Virus record (IMG/VR): IMGVR_UViG_3300042301_004349
Coordinates: 107,172-171,171 of that record
Length of the DNA: 64,000 bases
Reading direction: 5' to 3' (one strand)
DNA from: a virus
Shown: positions 34,257 through 42,382 of the stretch, one piece after another
Numbering within the stretch: the stretch's first letter is position 1
How the letters are laid out: every line of letters starts with the position of its first letter
Program-made: the position numbers and the translations under genes
The notes under the pieces: model-generated
The model's database searches: none
What the model saw: the letters and a program-made list of their open reading frames with translations, nothing else
What the model was told of the DNA's origin: nothing

Positions 34257-34264
34257 ATAAATAT
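34256..34264 (-). promoter_or_regulatory. Candidate late promoter box next to inverted repeat
   Basis: The minus strand reads ATATTTATAGG immediately before the inverted repeat; a second related box (TATTTATATTC) lies after it, nine bases from the ATG. Confidence 0.4.
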
Positions 34265-34279
34265 TTAAAATTATATTTA

Positions 34280-35062
34280 CTATGATATTTTAACACTTGT
34301 TGGCAACAACTCTGTCATAGGTTTAGAATTTGGATTTTCTAATTTATAAATTTCTTGGATATTTTTAAACATTTTAAAATTAGTTTCAATATCACTTATA
34401 ACTTTTAATTCCCATCCTTTACCTTGGATTTTATCACCTTTACCTTCACCACGTGTATTTGCTTTAACCCACAATATACCTGTATGAGTTACTTTTTCGT
34501 TATGAGTTTCATTCCAAGCTTGTGCATAAGCCGCTAATTGTAAATCATATGACGTATGTAAACTGTTAGATGTTTTAAGATCCAACAACCATATATTATC
34601 AAACAATCTAACAACTAAATCGGCAGTACCTGCATACTCATGTTCATCTGAGAATAGGTGGTATTCGGTTGCGATCAATTCTGGTTTATGTGTATTCCAA
34701 AAATCTGCAAATTTAAGAATCATTCTCCAAACATCTAAATTATATTTGGCATTACCATACTCATCAATCCAAGTAATTTCTTCTCCATTTAAGAATGCTT
34801 CTACTGCGTTGTGTACTTGAGTGCCCTCACCAGCAGCTTTACTAGCAATAATATCTGAATTATGTCCTACATCTTTTAACCAAGAATGAAAGAATTGGTT
34901 CTTAGGGAAATAATTTAAAATACTAGATACTGAAGGGTAATATTTACCACCTCTTCTGTAGAATCTTTGATCTAGTACATTTACTTGTTTATTATCATTG
35001 CTGTATTCAACGATACGCTTGATCTTTGGATCTTTGATAATATTTGAATTTTTGTCAATCAT
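34280..35062 (-). CDS. RecB/Cas4-type PD-(D/E)XK nuclease
   Basis: Nuclease motifs appear in order: GTQVHNAVEAF (His), LIATEYHLFS (Glu), YAGTADLVVRL (Asp), IWLLDLKTSNS (D-x-K) and YDLQLAAYAQAW (RecB-type Q-x-x-x-Y). This pattern identifies the RecB/Cas4 exonuclease family. At 260 residues it is a single-domain nuclease likely acting in phage DNA recombination or processing. It overlaps the primase gene by four bases, so both are translated together. Confidence 0.85.
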   Translation of the reverse strand: MIDKNSNIIKDPKIKRIVEYSNDNKQVNVLDQRFYRRGGKYYPSVSSILNYFPKNQFFHSWLKDVGHNSDIIASKAAGEGTQVHNAVEAFLNGEEITWIDEYGNAKYNLDVWRMILKFADFWNTHKPELIATEYHLFSDEHEYAGTADLVVRLFDNIWLLDLKTSNSLHTSYDLQLAAYAQAWNETHNEKVTHTGILWVKANTRGEGKGDKIQGKGWELKVISDIETNFKMFKNIQEIYKLENPNSKPMTELLPTSVKIS

Positions 35063-36027
35063 ATTAATTGTAGTTTTTTCTCAAGTAAACTCTGAAGATT
35101 CAGAGGTTCTGTTTGCTCAAGAGTAGTTAGAAATGAACCAAATCCAATTTCATTTGCATCTTTACCATCTAATTCAACCATATAGACTTCCTTACCATAC
35201 GACATTAATTTTTCGGCGTGTTTTAAGGCATCTTTTTTAGCATCATTGTCTAGTGCAATGTAAATTCTATCAACATTTGATTTGACTATTTTTTCCATTA
35301 ACTTGTTATGTAATACTTTTCCAAGTAATGGAATGCAATTACGTTTAATTGTAATAGCATCAAACATACCTTCACAAAGTATGATTGGTGCGTTCCAATT
35401 TATATATAACTCTAAACCTATAATTTCCTTAGAAGCTACAGGTGGATTTTTATATTTACGATCTGAATCTTTGTAAGCGCGAGCTACAAAATAATTTAAC
35501 ATACCGTTAGCATCATAAGAAGGAATAATAACCCTACCAGCATATGGTCCTTCTTTACAAAAACCAATATTATATTTAATAATATCATCTACTGTTATTC
35601 CACGTCTATTCAAGAATTTAAATGCATGTTTTGATTCGATTTGAGCCACACGGTCTAATCCTTTTTCATTCAATATGTGTGAAAGTGGGTTAGTTAATGG
35701 TATGAATTCTGCGGGTAAAACGATGGACTCATTAGACACATCATCTGCCTTAAAAGCAGTAGGTTGAATAAGTAAACTTAAATCTTTGAATTTATCTGGT
35801 GATGCTTGTGCTTGTTTAAATAATGCTCGTATGGTTTTCCCCTTTGCATCACAAACCCAACAATGCCAAAAATTTTCCTTTTTAGCAGTAGTACGTAAAC
35901 TAACTTCCAATTTGTTTTTGTGGTGCGAACAGAATGGGCATTTAAAGGCATAATTGCCCTTACTTGTAACCTGCCCTTTGCCTAGTACTGATTCGACTAG
36001 AACTAATAATGCTGCATTTTCAATCAT
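35059..36027 (-). CDS. DNA primase (zinc finger plus TOPRIM)
   Basis: The N-terminal zinc-binding motif is FKCPFCSHHKNKLEVS followed by HCWVCDAKG. A middle segment with FLNRRGITVDDIIKYNIGF matches the primase linker. The TOPRIM core has ILCEGMFDAITI (Glu) and IYIALDNDAKKDA (D-x-D). The protein has 322 residues and no helicase domain, so the helicase must be separate, as with T4 gp61 and gp41. It synthesises RNA primers for lagging-strand replication. Confidence 0.88.
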   Translation of the reverse strand: MIENAALLVLVESVLGKGQVTSKGNYAFKCPFCSHHKNKLEVSLRTTAKKENFWHCWVCDAKGKTIRALFKQAQASPDKFKDLSLLIQPTAFKADDVSNESIVLPAEFIPLTNPLSHILNEKGLDRVAQIESKHAFKFLNRRGITVDDIIKYNIGFCKEGPYAGRVIIPSYDANGMLNYFVARAYKDSDRKYKNPPVASKEIIGLELYINWNAPIILCEGMFDAITIKRNCIPLLGKVLHNKLMEKIVKSNVDRIYIALDNDAKKDALKHAEKLMSYGKEVYMVELDGKDANEIGFGSFLTTLEQTEPLNLQSLLEKKLQLI

Positions 36028-36047
36028 ATAAGCATCAATATACGATC

Positions 36048-36503
36048 TTACTCTGCCTCAAACAAGTCTTTGCGAAAAAATTTACCTAAAATATTATCAT
36101 TTAAATAGCGATCATCCTCTAACACATTGTGTTGAAATAGATATTTTGTTTCCCAATATGTTAGTTGTTTACTTGTTTTACACAATTTATACACATATCG
36201 TTTTAGATTTTCTTTTGGTAATTTCTTTACCTCAAGAGAAGAACCATAATAAGTCATCCAGTCGCTTTCTGATATGACTAATTTTTTGCTTGGTTTTTTA
36301 CCACGAGCCACGGGTAGTGTTGCTAGTTCTTTTTTTCCTAATTTTTTATTTTGTTTATGAAAGAATGCTTTTTTACCAATATATTGTTTGCCTGTTGTTG
36401 TATCTAAAGTACAATAAACATACCCATAATATTCAGAGGGATCAAAATTAGGATCATTGATTAGATCCTCAACCTGCATAACAGGTTCCATAACTTGTAC
36501 CAT
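36048..36503 (-). CDS. GIY-YIG-like endonuclease
   Basis: YGYVYCTLDTTTGKQYIGKK near residue 25 matches the GIY-(x)10-YIG core. SDWMTYYGSSLEVKK and YWETKYLFQHNVL supply the later conserved aromatic and Glu residues of the segE-like phage group. The protein has 151 residues. It may be a free-standing homing endonuclease or a DNA-processing enzyme; no split gene is seen nearby. Confidence 0.75.
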   Translation of the reverse strand: MVQVMEPVMQVEDLINDPNFDPSEYYGYVYCTLDTTTGKQYIGKKAFFHKQNKKLGKKELATLPVARGKKPSKKLVISESDWMTYYGSSLEVKKLPKENLKRYVYKLCKTSKQLTYWETKYLFQHNVLEDDRYLNDNILGKFFRKDLFEAE

Positions 36504-36517
36504 AACTATATTTTATT

Positions 36518-36826
36518 TTATGTGTCGTATTTAACCAAAAACGTCATATCTGTTTCTGATGAAATAGGGATTGGTTTTCCAAATTTTGCAACCATTAAAA
36601 GTTCATTTCGTTCATTATATAAACCCAATGTTGTAACATAAGGTCTAAATTCAGAACCTGTTGTAAAACCTGCTAATGATGATGATATGTTAGTTCTATT
36701 AGATAGCAAAGTAGGATTGTAAGATAAATTATATTCACTTTCCTCAACAGTACATTTTACAAAATTTTCGTAAATTGTGTGTTCATTTCTAAAATTAATA
36801 TTAAAGGATCCTGTATAAACTGCCAT
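36518..36826 (-). CDS. Small virion protein paralogous to the C-terminus of its upstream neighbour
   Basis: The segment ESEYNLSYNPTLLSN and then YVTTLGLYNERNELLMVAKF aligns with NSEYNYTSNPSIIDN and YITTVGLYNDNNELLAVAKL at the C-terminus of the 318-residue protein near 40.7 kb. The domain thus exists both alone and fused. It lies at the end of the tail gene cluster. A role in baseplate or fibre attachment is inferred. Confidence 0.6.
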   Translation of the reverse strand: MAVYTGSFNINFRNEHTIYENFVKCTVEESEYNLSYNPTLLSNRTNISSSLAGFTTGSEFRPYVTTLGLYNERNELLMVAKFGKPIPISSETDMTFLVKYDT

Positions 36827-36848
36827 AATTATTTAATTTAAAAATGTA

Positions 36849-37664
36849 TTATATTTGGGTTAGCGTTGATTGTGCAAGTGTAAATTCACCTTGAGATATT
36901 GCATTTATTGTCCAAGTACAATAATAAATTCCTGTTGCTAAAGTAATATCAAGGAATGTACTATCTCCTGCACCTTCTGGTTGTGGTGTAGGTGAAAAAC
37001 TACCATATCCCGGTATTACTAATGTTGTATTACCTCTAAAGCCTGTTGTTACTGTAATTCTTAATCTAATTGTTACTGGGCCATTTGTAATTGTTATTGT
37101 TGGATTAATTGTAGTAGTTCCAACTCCCGAAGTACTTGTATTATTACCACTGCTATAATCAAATGTAGCTGTTGGGGTTGTAGGAGGAGGTGTACAACTT
37201 CCACTAATAATTATAGTACCCGCATTATACCCATCAATATTTCCTGTTCCTACTTGATACCAAGTGCCACCAGATACATAATACCCATCTGGTGCTAATT
37301 CTAAACTTGAAGAAAGATATAAGCGAGAACCAGTATATAATGTTATATTTGCAGCTTCATCTAATACAACACCAGTATAATCTATATTAATCGCAGAAGT
37401 ATCTAAATAAAATTGATTGCAGTTACTGCTTTCACAAGCACTACCAGATGTTGAACCAGAACAAAAAGTAAAAGGACCATAAAAACAGTCTCTCCATTTT
37501 CCATTAGCTAAACTACTAGTTAAACGTTGTTCATAATAAAAATCAGTTCCACAAAAACTCTCAGTTGGAACTGTAAGAGAATGACTATACCCCACAGGTG
37601 AACTATTATCTGTAAAGTATTGTGTTACTTTTGTGTAAATTTTATTTCCTGATCTTCTTATCAT
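36849..37664 (-). CDS. Cys/Ser/Thr-rich tail-fibre-like protein
   Basis: The 271-residue protein has a beta-rich, Thr/Gly/Tyr-rich composition and several Cys (FCSGSTSGSACESSNCNQ) in its middle. The C-terminal 90 residues resemble an immunoglobulin-like or lectin-like sandwich (TITNGPVTIRLRITVTTGFRG). It stands next to the giant adhesin gene. A receptor-binding or surface protein is inferred. Confidence 0.5.
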   Translation of the reverse strand: MIRRSGNKIYTKVTQYFTDNSSPVGYSHSLTVPTESFCGTDFYYEQRLTSSLANGKWRDCFYGPFTFCSGSTSGSACESSNCNQFYLDTSAINIDYTGVVLDEAANITLYTGSRLYLSSSLELAPDGYYVSGGTWYQVGTGNIDGYNAGTIIISGSCTPPPTTPTATFDYSSGNNTSTSGVGTTTINPTITITNGPVTIRLRITVTTGFRGNTTLVIPGYGSFSPTPQPEGAGDSTFLDITLATGIYYCTWTINAISQGEFTLAQSTLTQI

Positions 37665-37668
37665 TCTT

Positions 37669-37677
37669 TATAAATAT
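37669..37677 (-). promoter_or_regulatory. ATATTTATA box close to a start codon
   Basis: The minus strand reads ATATTTATAAAGA with the ATG only five bases beyond the box. If this is a promoter the transcript would be nearly leaderless. Confidence 0.3.
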
Positions 37678-37688
37678 TTTATTTATCA

Positions 37689-40600
37689 TTATTCTGGGTT
37701 TAATTCTTCAGGGCCTCCACTACCACCTCCACTTGGTGGGGAACTTGGAGGAGATGAAGGTGGTGAACCACCTGGACTTCCCCCTGATCCTGATTGACAA
37801 GCTGAAGCATTACAATCTGCTAAAGCAGTCAAACCATCTAGAGGAATATAAGTACCATTTCCATCATTTAAACTATCAATACCTATAATCTGAGCACATG
37901 TTGTACCACCATCAATTACATAAGTAACATTAAATTGATTATATAAATTAGCATTAGTGCTTTTACCGATTACAGTACCTGATAAATCACATTTATCTAA
38001 AATATAATAAGTGTATGTTGGGCTCGGACTCGGAGACGGGCTTGGGCTAGGACTTGGACTTGGACTCGGAGATGGACTTGGACTCGGACTCGGAGACGGG
38101 CTTGGGCTAGGACTCGGAGATGGACTAGGGCTTGGAGAGGTTGTTAAATTACCTTCAGCTTTAATTAAATAATATCTACTTGAATTTGCTGTTAAACTAT
38201 ATAATGGCCAATAAGCACTTCCTGTTTCAATACTAGAAGTTGTATATGTTAATGAACCTGTAGTGAAAACAGACATTGTGTGAGATGCTGAGGTATAGTT
38301 ACCAACCCATCCACCATCAGCTGGTGGATATAAAGGTGCTTCAAATGAGTATGAAGTTCCATTATGTAGTTGAATATATTCTGCATCAGTTGTAAATAAT
38401 GTAGTTATATCTTGACCATTTCCTTTAACTTTAAGATTAGTACCGGCACCTCCAGATTCATCAACCAAAATAACAGCATTTAGTTCTTGGCAAACTGGGT
38501 CTGAATATCTATATTCACGAGCTCTTACATTTATACTACCAGTAATTGTACAACCATTAGCATCAGCAACAGTTATATTCCAAGTACCTCCATTCAATCC
38601 ATCATTTAAGTTAATAGTTGCTGGATTTGATGTTGTAGGACCTTGAGAGCGTGATGTTCCTCCTTTTTGTACCAAATAAGTGTAAGGAGAAGTTCCACCT
38701 GCAATTCCAATACTAACACTAGTATCACATTGATTATATGTCAAAGATGAAGTTATACTAGTAATACCTGGTGTAACAGTTATAGAAGCGCTTGCAGCAG
38801 ATGTACATCCTGTACTTAAATCAGTTGCTGTTAATGTATAAGTCCCTGTACTACCAGTAACTATACTTCCTGTAGCTCCTGTATTCCATAAATAACTAAA
38901 TCCAGCTCCACTACCTCCACTAACAGAAGCTGAAACTTGTCCATTACCACTACCACATGAACCATTAGTTGCTGTTAAACTAATAGATATTGAACTTACA
39001 CTACTAATTGTAGCACTACCGGTAGCAGTACAATTATTAGCATCTGTTACAGTAACATTATATGTTCCTGCAGGTAAACCTGTTGGATCTTCTGTTGTTC
39101 TAACAACTGTAGATCCTGTAACCCACGAATATGTGTATGGGGAAGTACCTCCAGAAACAGTTATACTAATAGATCCAACATCTTGACCTGGTTCAGGGCA
39201 ATCGGATGTTGTTGAATTTATGGTTACTGTAGGAGATGGTGTTTGTGTTATGGTAACTAAAGATGAAGTACTACAAATACCATCCTTAACAGTCACTGTA
39301 TAAGTAGCAGGGGATAAACTTGAAAATAAAGTATTTGAAGTAAACCCTTGCCAATTAGTACCTCCATTTATAGAAGCAGAATATGGAGCTCCATAAGTTG
39401 AAGAACCAGTAACTGCTATCTTTCCATCATTACTACCCCCACAAGTTATATTGGTTGGGTTTGTAGTAATAGTAAATACATCAGCTAATACAGTGAATGA
39501 AGAAGTAACAATTGTTCCTTCACTATCTCTAACATATAATACATTATTACCTATAGGAGCTGTTGTAGAAGCTGTTGGTTGGTACCATTCACAATTAGCT
39601 AAATTATTATAAGTTCCACCACCAACAGAAAATTGATAAGGAGGAATACCATAATTTATTGAAAAAGTAACAGCTGAAACACCCCCAACACAAACAATTG
39701 GTTGGAAGGATCTAGACATTTCTAAAGGTAACTTATAAAGTTCTAAATCAATACTGGCGGTATTACTTTTTAAACAAGTATTATCATTAACAGTATAATA
39801 TAATTTATAATTACCTGGTGTTACTCCTAAAGTTTCACATTCATCTACAAAAAGAGAACCTGTAATTAAAGTAACATCAGGAAAACTATACCCTGGGTAG
39901 GCATATGTAGCTACTGAACTAGTGGCAATTGCTGTAGAATTACAACTATCAATATAATCATTAGCTAGAATATCTAATTTTTTAGTACGTTGTACGTTTA
40001 ATATTCTAAAATAATCATTAATTGCATTGGGTGGAGTAGGTAAGAAACACTTATAATTTTGGTTTGTAATTATTACTAAACCTTGAGAATAAAATATGTT
40101 TCCTACATGAACTTTATTTTGTAATTCAGCAATATATCCTGGAGGAGCATAGTAACCTGGTTGTACATAATATCCTGTAAAAGAAATATCATAAATATTT
40201 CCATAACCATCATCTGCTAATTGGTAACTACCACTTGCAGTTAAAATAAAGTTATTAGGTTTTATCTGTTCACCGTAAATGTTTTGATTAAATGACATTA
40301 CCCTAATAATATCATTTGATGATGTTGGGAAACTATTTACAAATGATGGGTTCTCATTAAAATCAAAATAAGAACCAGTAGATATAGTACTAGACTCAGT
40401 CATGTAAGACTCATAATACATTGAATTAATCAATGAATGAGAATTAAGAATACTTGAAGAGTGGTATTGATAGTATAAGTGATTTATCTGACGATAAACC
40501 AAAGATTCATATTGGCCCTCAGTTATAGGGCCATTATCTAAATCTATACTACCTGTTATATTTTTACCTTTTAATATGGTAAAATAAGCACCATCTTGAG

Positions 40601-40691
40601 GGACACAAGCGAAATCAAGGTCCCAATTTTTATTAGCTGTATAGGGAACAACGAATACGTCTGGAGTACTCAGTTTTTTGAATGATGCCAT
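37689..40691 (-). CDS. Giant tail adhesin with SprB-like repeats and Ser-Pro tract
   Basis: The 1,000-residue protein has an N-terminal domain (residues 1-320) with a tail-attachment-like opening. Four or five repeats of about 75 residues follow (roughly 330-720), each with a Cys, a Gly-rich loop such as VSGGTSPYTYSW, and a PAGTYNVTVTDANNCT-type ending. This is the SprB repeat of Bacteroidota gliding adhesins. A variable domain, a Ser-Pro dipeptide run near residue 855-890, and a Pro/Gly/Ser-rich C-terminus complete it. It is likely the receptor-binding or adhesive tail protein. Confidence 0.75.
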   Translation of the reverse strand: MASFKKLSTPDVFVVPYTANKNWDLDFACVPQDGAYFTILKGKNITGSIDLDNGPITEGQYESLVYRQINHLYYQYHSSSILNSHSLINSMYYESYMTESSTISTGSYFDFNENPSFVNSFPTSSNDIIRVMSFNQNIYGEQIKPNNFILTASGSYQLADDGYGNIYDISFTGYYVQPGYYAPPGYIAELQNKVHVGNIFYSQGLVIITNQNYKCFLPTPPNAINDYFRILNVQRTKKLDILANDYIDSCNSTAIATSSVATYAYPGYSFPDVTLITGSLFVDECETLGVTPGNYKLYYTVNDNTCLKSNTASIDLELYKLPLEMSRSFQPIVCVGGVSAVTFSINYGIPPYQFSVGGGTYNNLANCEWYQPTASTTAPIGNNVLYVRDSEGTIVTSSFTVLADVFTITTNPTNITCGGSNDGKIAVTGSSTYGAPYSASINGGTNWQGFTSNTLFSSLSPATYTVTVKDGICSTSSLVTITQTPSPTVTINSTTSDCPEPGQDVGSISITVSGGTSPYTYSWVTGSTVVRTTEDPTGLPAGTYNVTVTDANNCTATGSATISSVSSISISLTATNGSCGSGNGQVSASVSGGSGAGFSYLWNTGATGSIVTGSTGTYTLTATDLSTGCTSAASASITVTPGITSITSSLTYNQCDTSVSIGIAGGTSPYTYLVQKGGTSRSQGPTTSNPATINLNDGLNGGTWNITVADANGCTITGSINVRAREYRYSDPVCQELNAVILVDESGGAGTNLKVKGNGQDITTLFTTDAEYIQLHNGTSYSFEAPLYPPADGGWVGNYTSASHTMSVFTTGSLTYTTSSIETGSAYWPLYSLTANSSRYYLIKAEGNLTTSPSPSPSPSPSPSPSPSPSPSPSPSPSPSPSPSPSPSPSPTYTYYILDKCDLSGTVIGKSTNANLYNQFNVTYVIDGGTTCAQIIGIDSLNDGNGTYIPLDGLTALADCNASACQSGSGGSPGGSPPSSPPSSPPSGGGSGGPEELNPE
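38019..38142 (-). repeat. Hexameric Ser-Pro coding repeat with 60-bp internal duplication
   Basis: About 20 Ser-Pro dipeptides are encoded by six-base units. A 32-base segment recurs exactly 60 bases away (38023-38054 and 38083-38114), showing past duplication. Hexamer gain or loss would keep the frame. Confidence 0.9.
38530..39735 (-). repeat. SprB-like protein repeat region
   Basis: Diverged repeats of about 225 bases encode the Cys-containing SprB-like units of the giant adhesin. They are recognisable by the recurring SGGTSPYTYxW and GTYxVTVTDAxNCT patterns rather than by DNA identity. Confidence 0.65.
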
Positions 40692-40711
40692 TTAATAACA
40701 TTTCTTTTATA

Positions 40712-41668
40712 TTAGTAGTCTAACTTAATACGAATTAATGCTTCTTTAGTAAAGTCTTTTACTAATGGTTTGCTTAGTTTAGCAACTGCTAATAATTCAT
40801 TATTATCGTTATATAACCCTACAGTTGTGATATAAGTTTGTGGATTATCAATTAATGTAGTGTGAAGGATATTACCTGTATTATCAATAATTGATGGATT
40901 CGAAGTATAATTATATTCACTGTTCTTAATTCTTGTAAAAAAGAAACGTGATGAAATAGTTTCAGAAGACTGTAATCTAAATAATCTTCCAGCAGTTGTA
41001 GCACCTAATATAGAAGTATATAACTTAGCATTGTTATTATTATTAGTATTAGCAACAGTTTCAGGAGCTGTCATAAATCCGGTTAATGCACCTGGGTTTA
41101 AAACAATTAAACCTAAATCTGGGAACATATGACCATATACTGTTGTATTAGCTGGGGTTCCTGCAGATCCACTAACAATGTTAAAATATCTGTTACTATC
41201 AATAAATTGACTAGTAGTTAAAACATTACTATTATCAGTTAATGAAATTATACCTGAACTTCCACTTAAAGCTAAAGTTAAAGATCCTGGGTGTAATGTT
41301 TCTTTATAACGAGATCTTGCTACGTTAATTACATAAAATTGGGTTACATTAGTACCACCAATTTGAAAATTAGTAGCCTCAGTTCCATAAATTAAGTTTC
41401 TATATTGTCCATATACAACTTTAGTAGGAGATGAGCTAGTTACACTTGAATTAAAATAAGTTGAACCTGAACCAGAGATATGTGCATATTCAATAGAAAA
41501 TGCTACCTCACCAGCGTTGTACACATCTAAATAAAATTGTGATGCAGTTGCTTGAGCTGAGGAAGTTGCTACGGATGATAATGTAGCATTATCTCCACTC
41601 CATAGACCACGCACTACGGTTTCTGCACTTATTACTGAGTCTTCTGTATTATATCTATTAAATGACAT
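40712..41668 (-). CDS. Virion structural protein, baseplate/tail module
   Basis: The 318-residue protein starts MSFNRYNTEDSVISAETVVRG and contains many SGS and SSP runs. It ends with the domain shared with the small gene at 36.5 kb. The mixed beta composition and position between two tail genes support a structural role. Its exact place in the tail is unknown. Confidence 0.6.
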   Translation of the reverse strand: MSFNRYNTEDSVISAETVVRGLWSGDNATLSSVATSSAQATASQFYLDVYNAGEVAFSIEYAHISGSGSTYFNSSVTSSSPTKVVYGQYRNLIYGTEATNFQIGGTNVTQFYVINVARSRYKETLHPGSLTLALSGSSGIISLTDNSNVLTTSQFIDSNRYFNIVSGSAGTPANTTVYGHMFPDLGLIVLNPGALTGFMTAPETVANTNNNNNAKLYTSILGATTAGRLFRLQSSETISSRFFFTRIKNSEYNYTSNPSIIDNTGNILHTTLIDNPQTYITTVGLYNDNNELLAVAKLSKPLVKDFTKEALIRIKLDY

Positions 41669-41675
41669 ATGTTAA

Positions 41676-42338
41676 TTAAGGATTAACTTTTTGAATAATT
41701 AAAGGAACTGTAATTCTAGAACCACTATCTCTACCAGTTACAGTAACTGTAGTAGTTAATGAAGTTGCAGTAGTACCAAATAATGTGTTGATTGTAGTTC
41801 CAGTTAATGTAAATGAAGTACCAATTTCTGCTTTAGATAATTTAGTACCACTTGTTGTATTTAAGGCATTATTACCTACAGTAGCACCAGTAATACCAGC
41901 ACCTCTAAAAGTAGAAACTAAACGAACATCAGCAACACTCATTACATATCCATTAGTTTCAAAAGTACTATTTGCACCTAGATAATTTAATGTTTGTGGA
42001 GTAATGCTTAATGAAGCTCCTTGTCTTAAAAGAATTGAGGTAACACCTAAAGAAATAACAGGAAGTTTACTTGTACCTCTTGGTAAAGTTACTAACTTAT
42101 ATCTCATAATTTGAGCTTCATCTGGGAATGCTTCAATAATAGGCATAGCTTCAATTGCTTCACCATAATATGCTGAGCCTGATGGGTGAGTTGGGTTATA
42201 TAGAGTATAATCAACTTCATCATCTGCTAATGAAAATTGTGTAATCTGGAATGAGCCGTCATTACGAGCCAACAATTCGCGGCCCTTTTTGGTTAAAACC
42301 GCATCAACAGTTACAAAAGAAGGATTTAATATTGCCAT
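41676..42338 (-). CDS. Conserved T4-like marine phage structural protein
   Basis: The start MAILNPSFVTVDAVLTKKGR and the following ELLARNDGSFQITQFSLADD resemble structural proteins of environmental T4-like myoviruses, where the gene lies among baseplate genes. The 220-residue protein is beta-rich. A baseplate or fibre-connector role is inferred. Confidence 0.65.
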   Translation of the reverse strand: MAILNPSFVTVDAVLTKKGRELLARNDGSFQITQFSLADDEVDYTLYNPTHPSGSAYYGEAIEAMPIIEAFPDEAQIMRYKLVTLPRGTSKLPVISLGVTSILLRQGASLSITPQTLNYLGANSTFETNGYVMSVADVRLVSTFRGAGITGATVGNNALNTTSGTKLSKAEIGTSFTLTGTTINTLFGTTATSLTTTVTVTGRDSGSRITVPLIIQKVNP

Positions 42339-42356
42339 AGTTTATTAGTTACTGTA

Positions 42357-42365
42357 TATAAATAT
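42357..42365 (-). promoter_or_regulatory. Candidate late promoter box before structural gene
   Basis: The minus strand reads ATATTTATATACAG 19 bases before the ATG, in the gap downstream of the giant structural gene. Confidence 0.5.
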
Positions 42366-42382
42366 ACAAGTTTTAAATTTTA

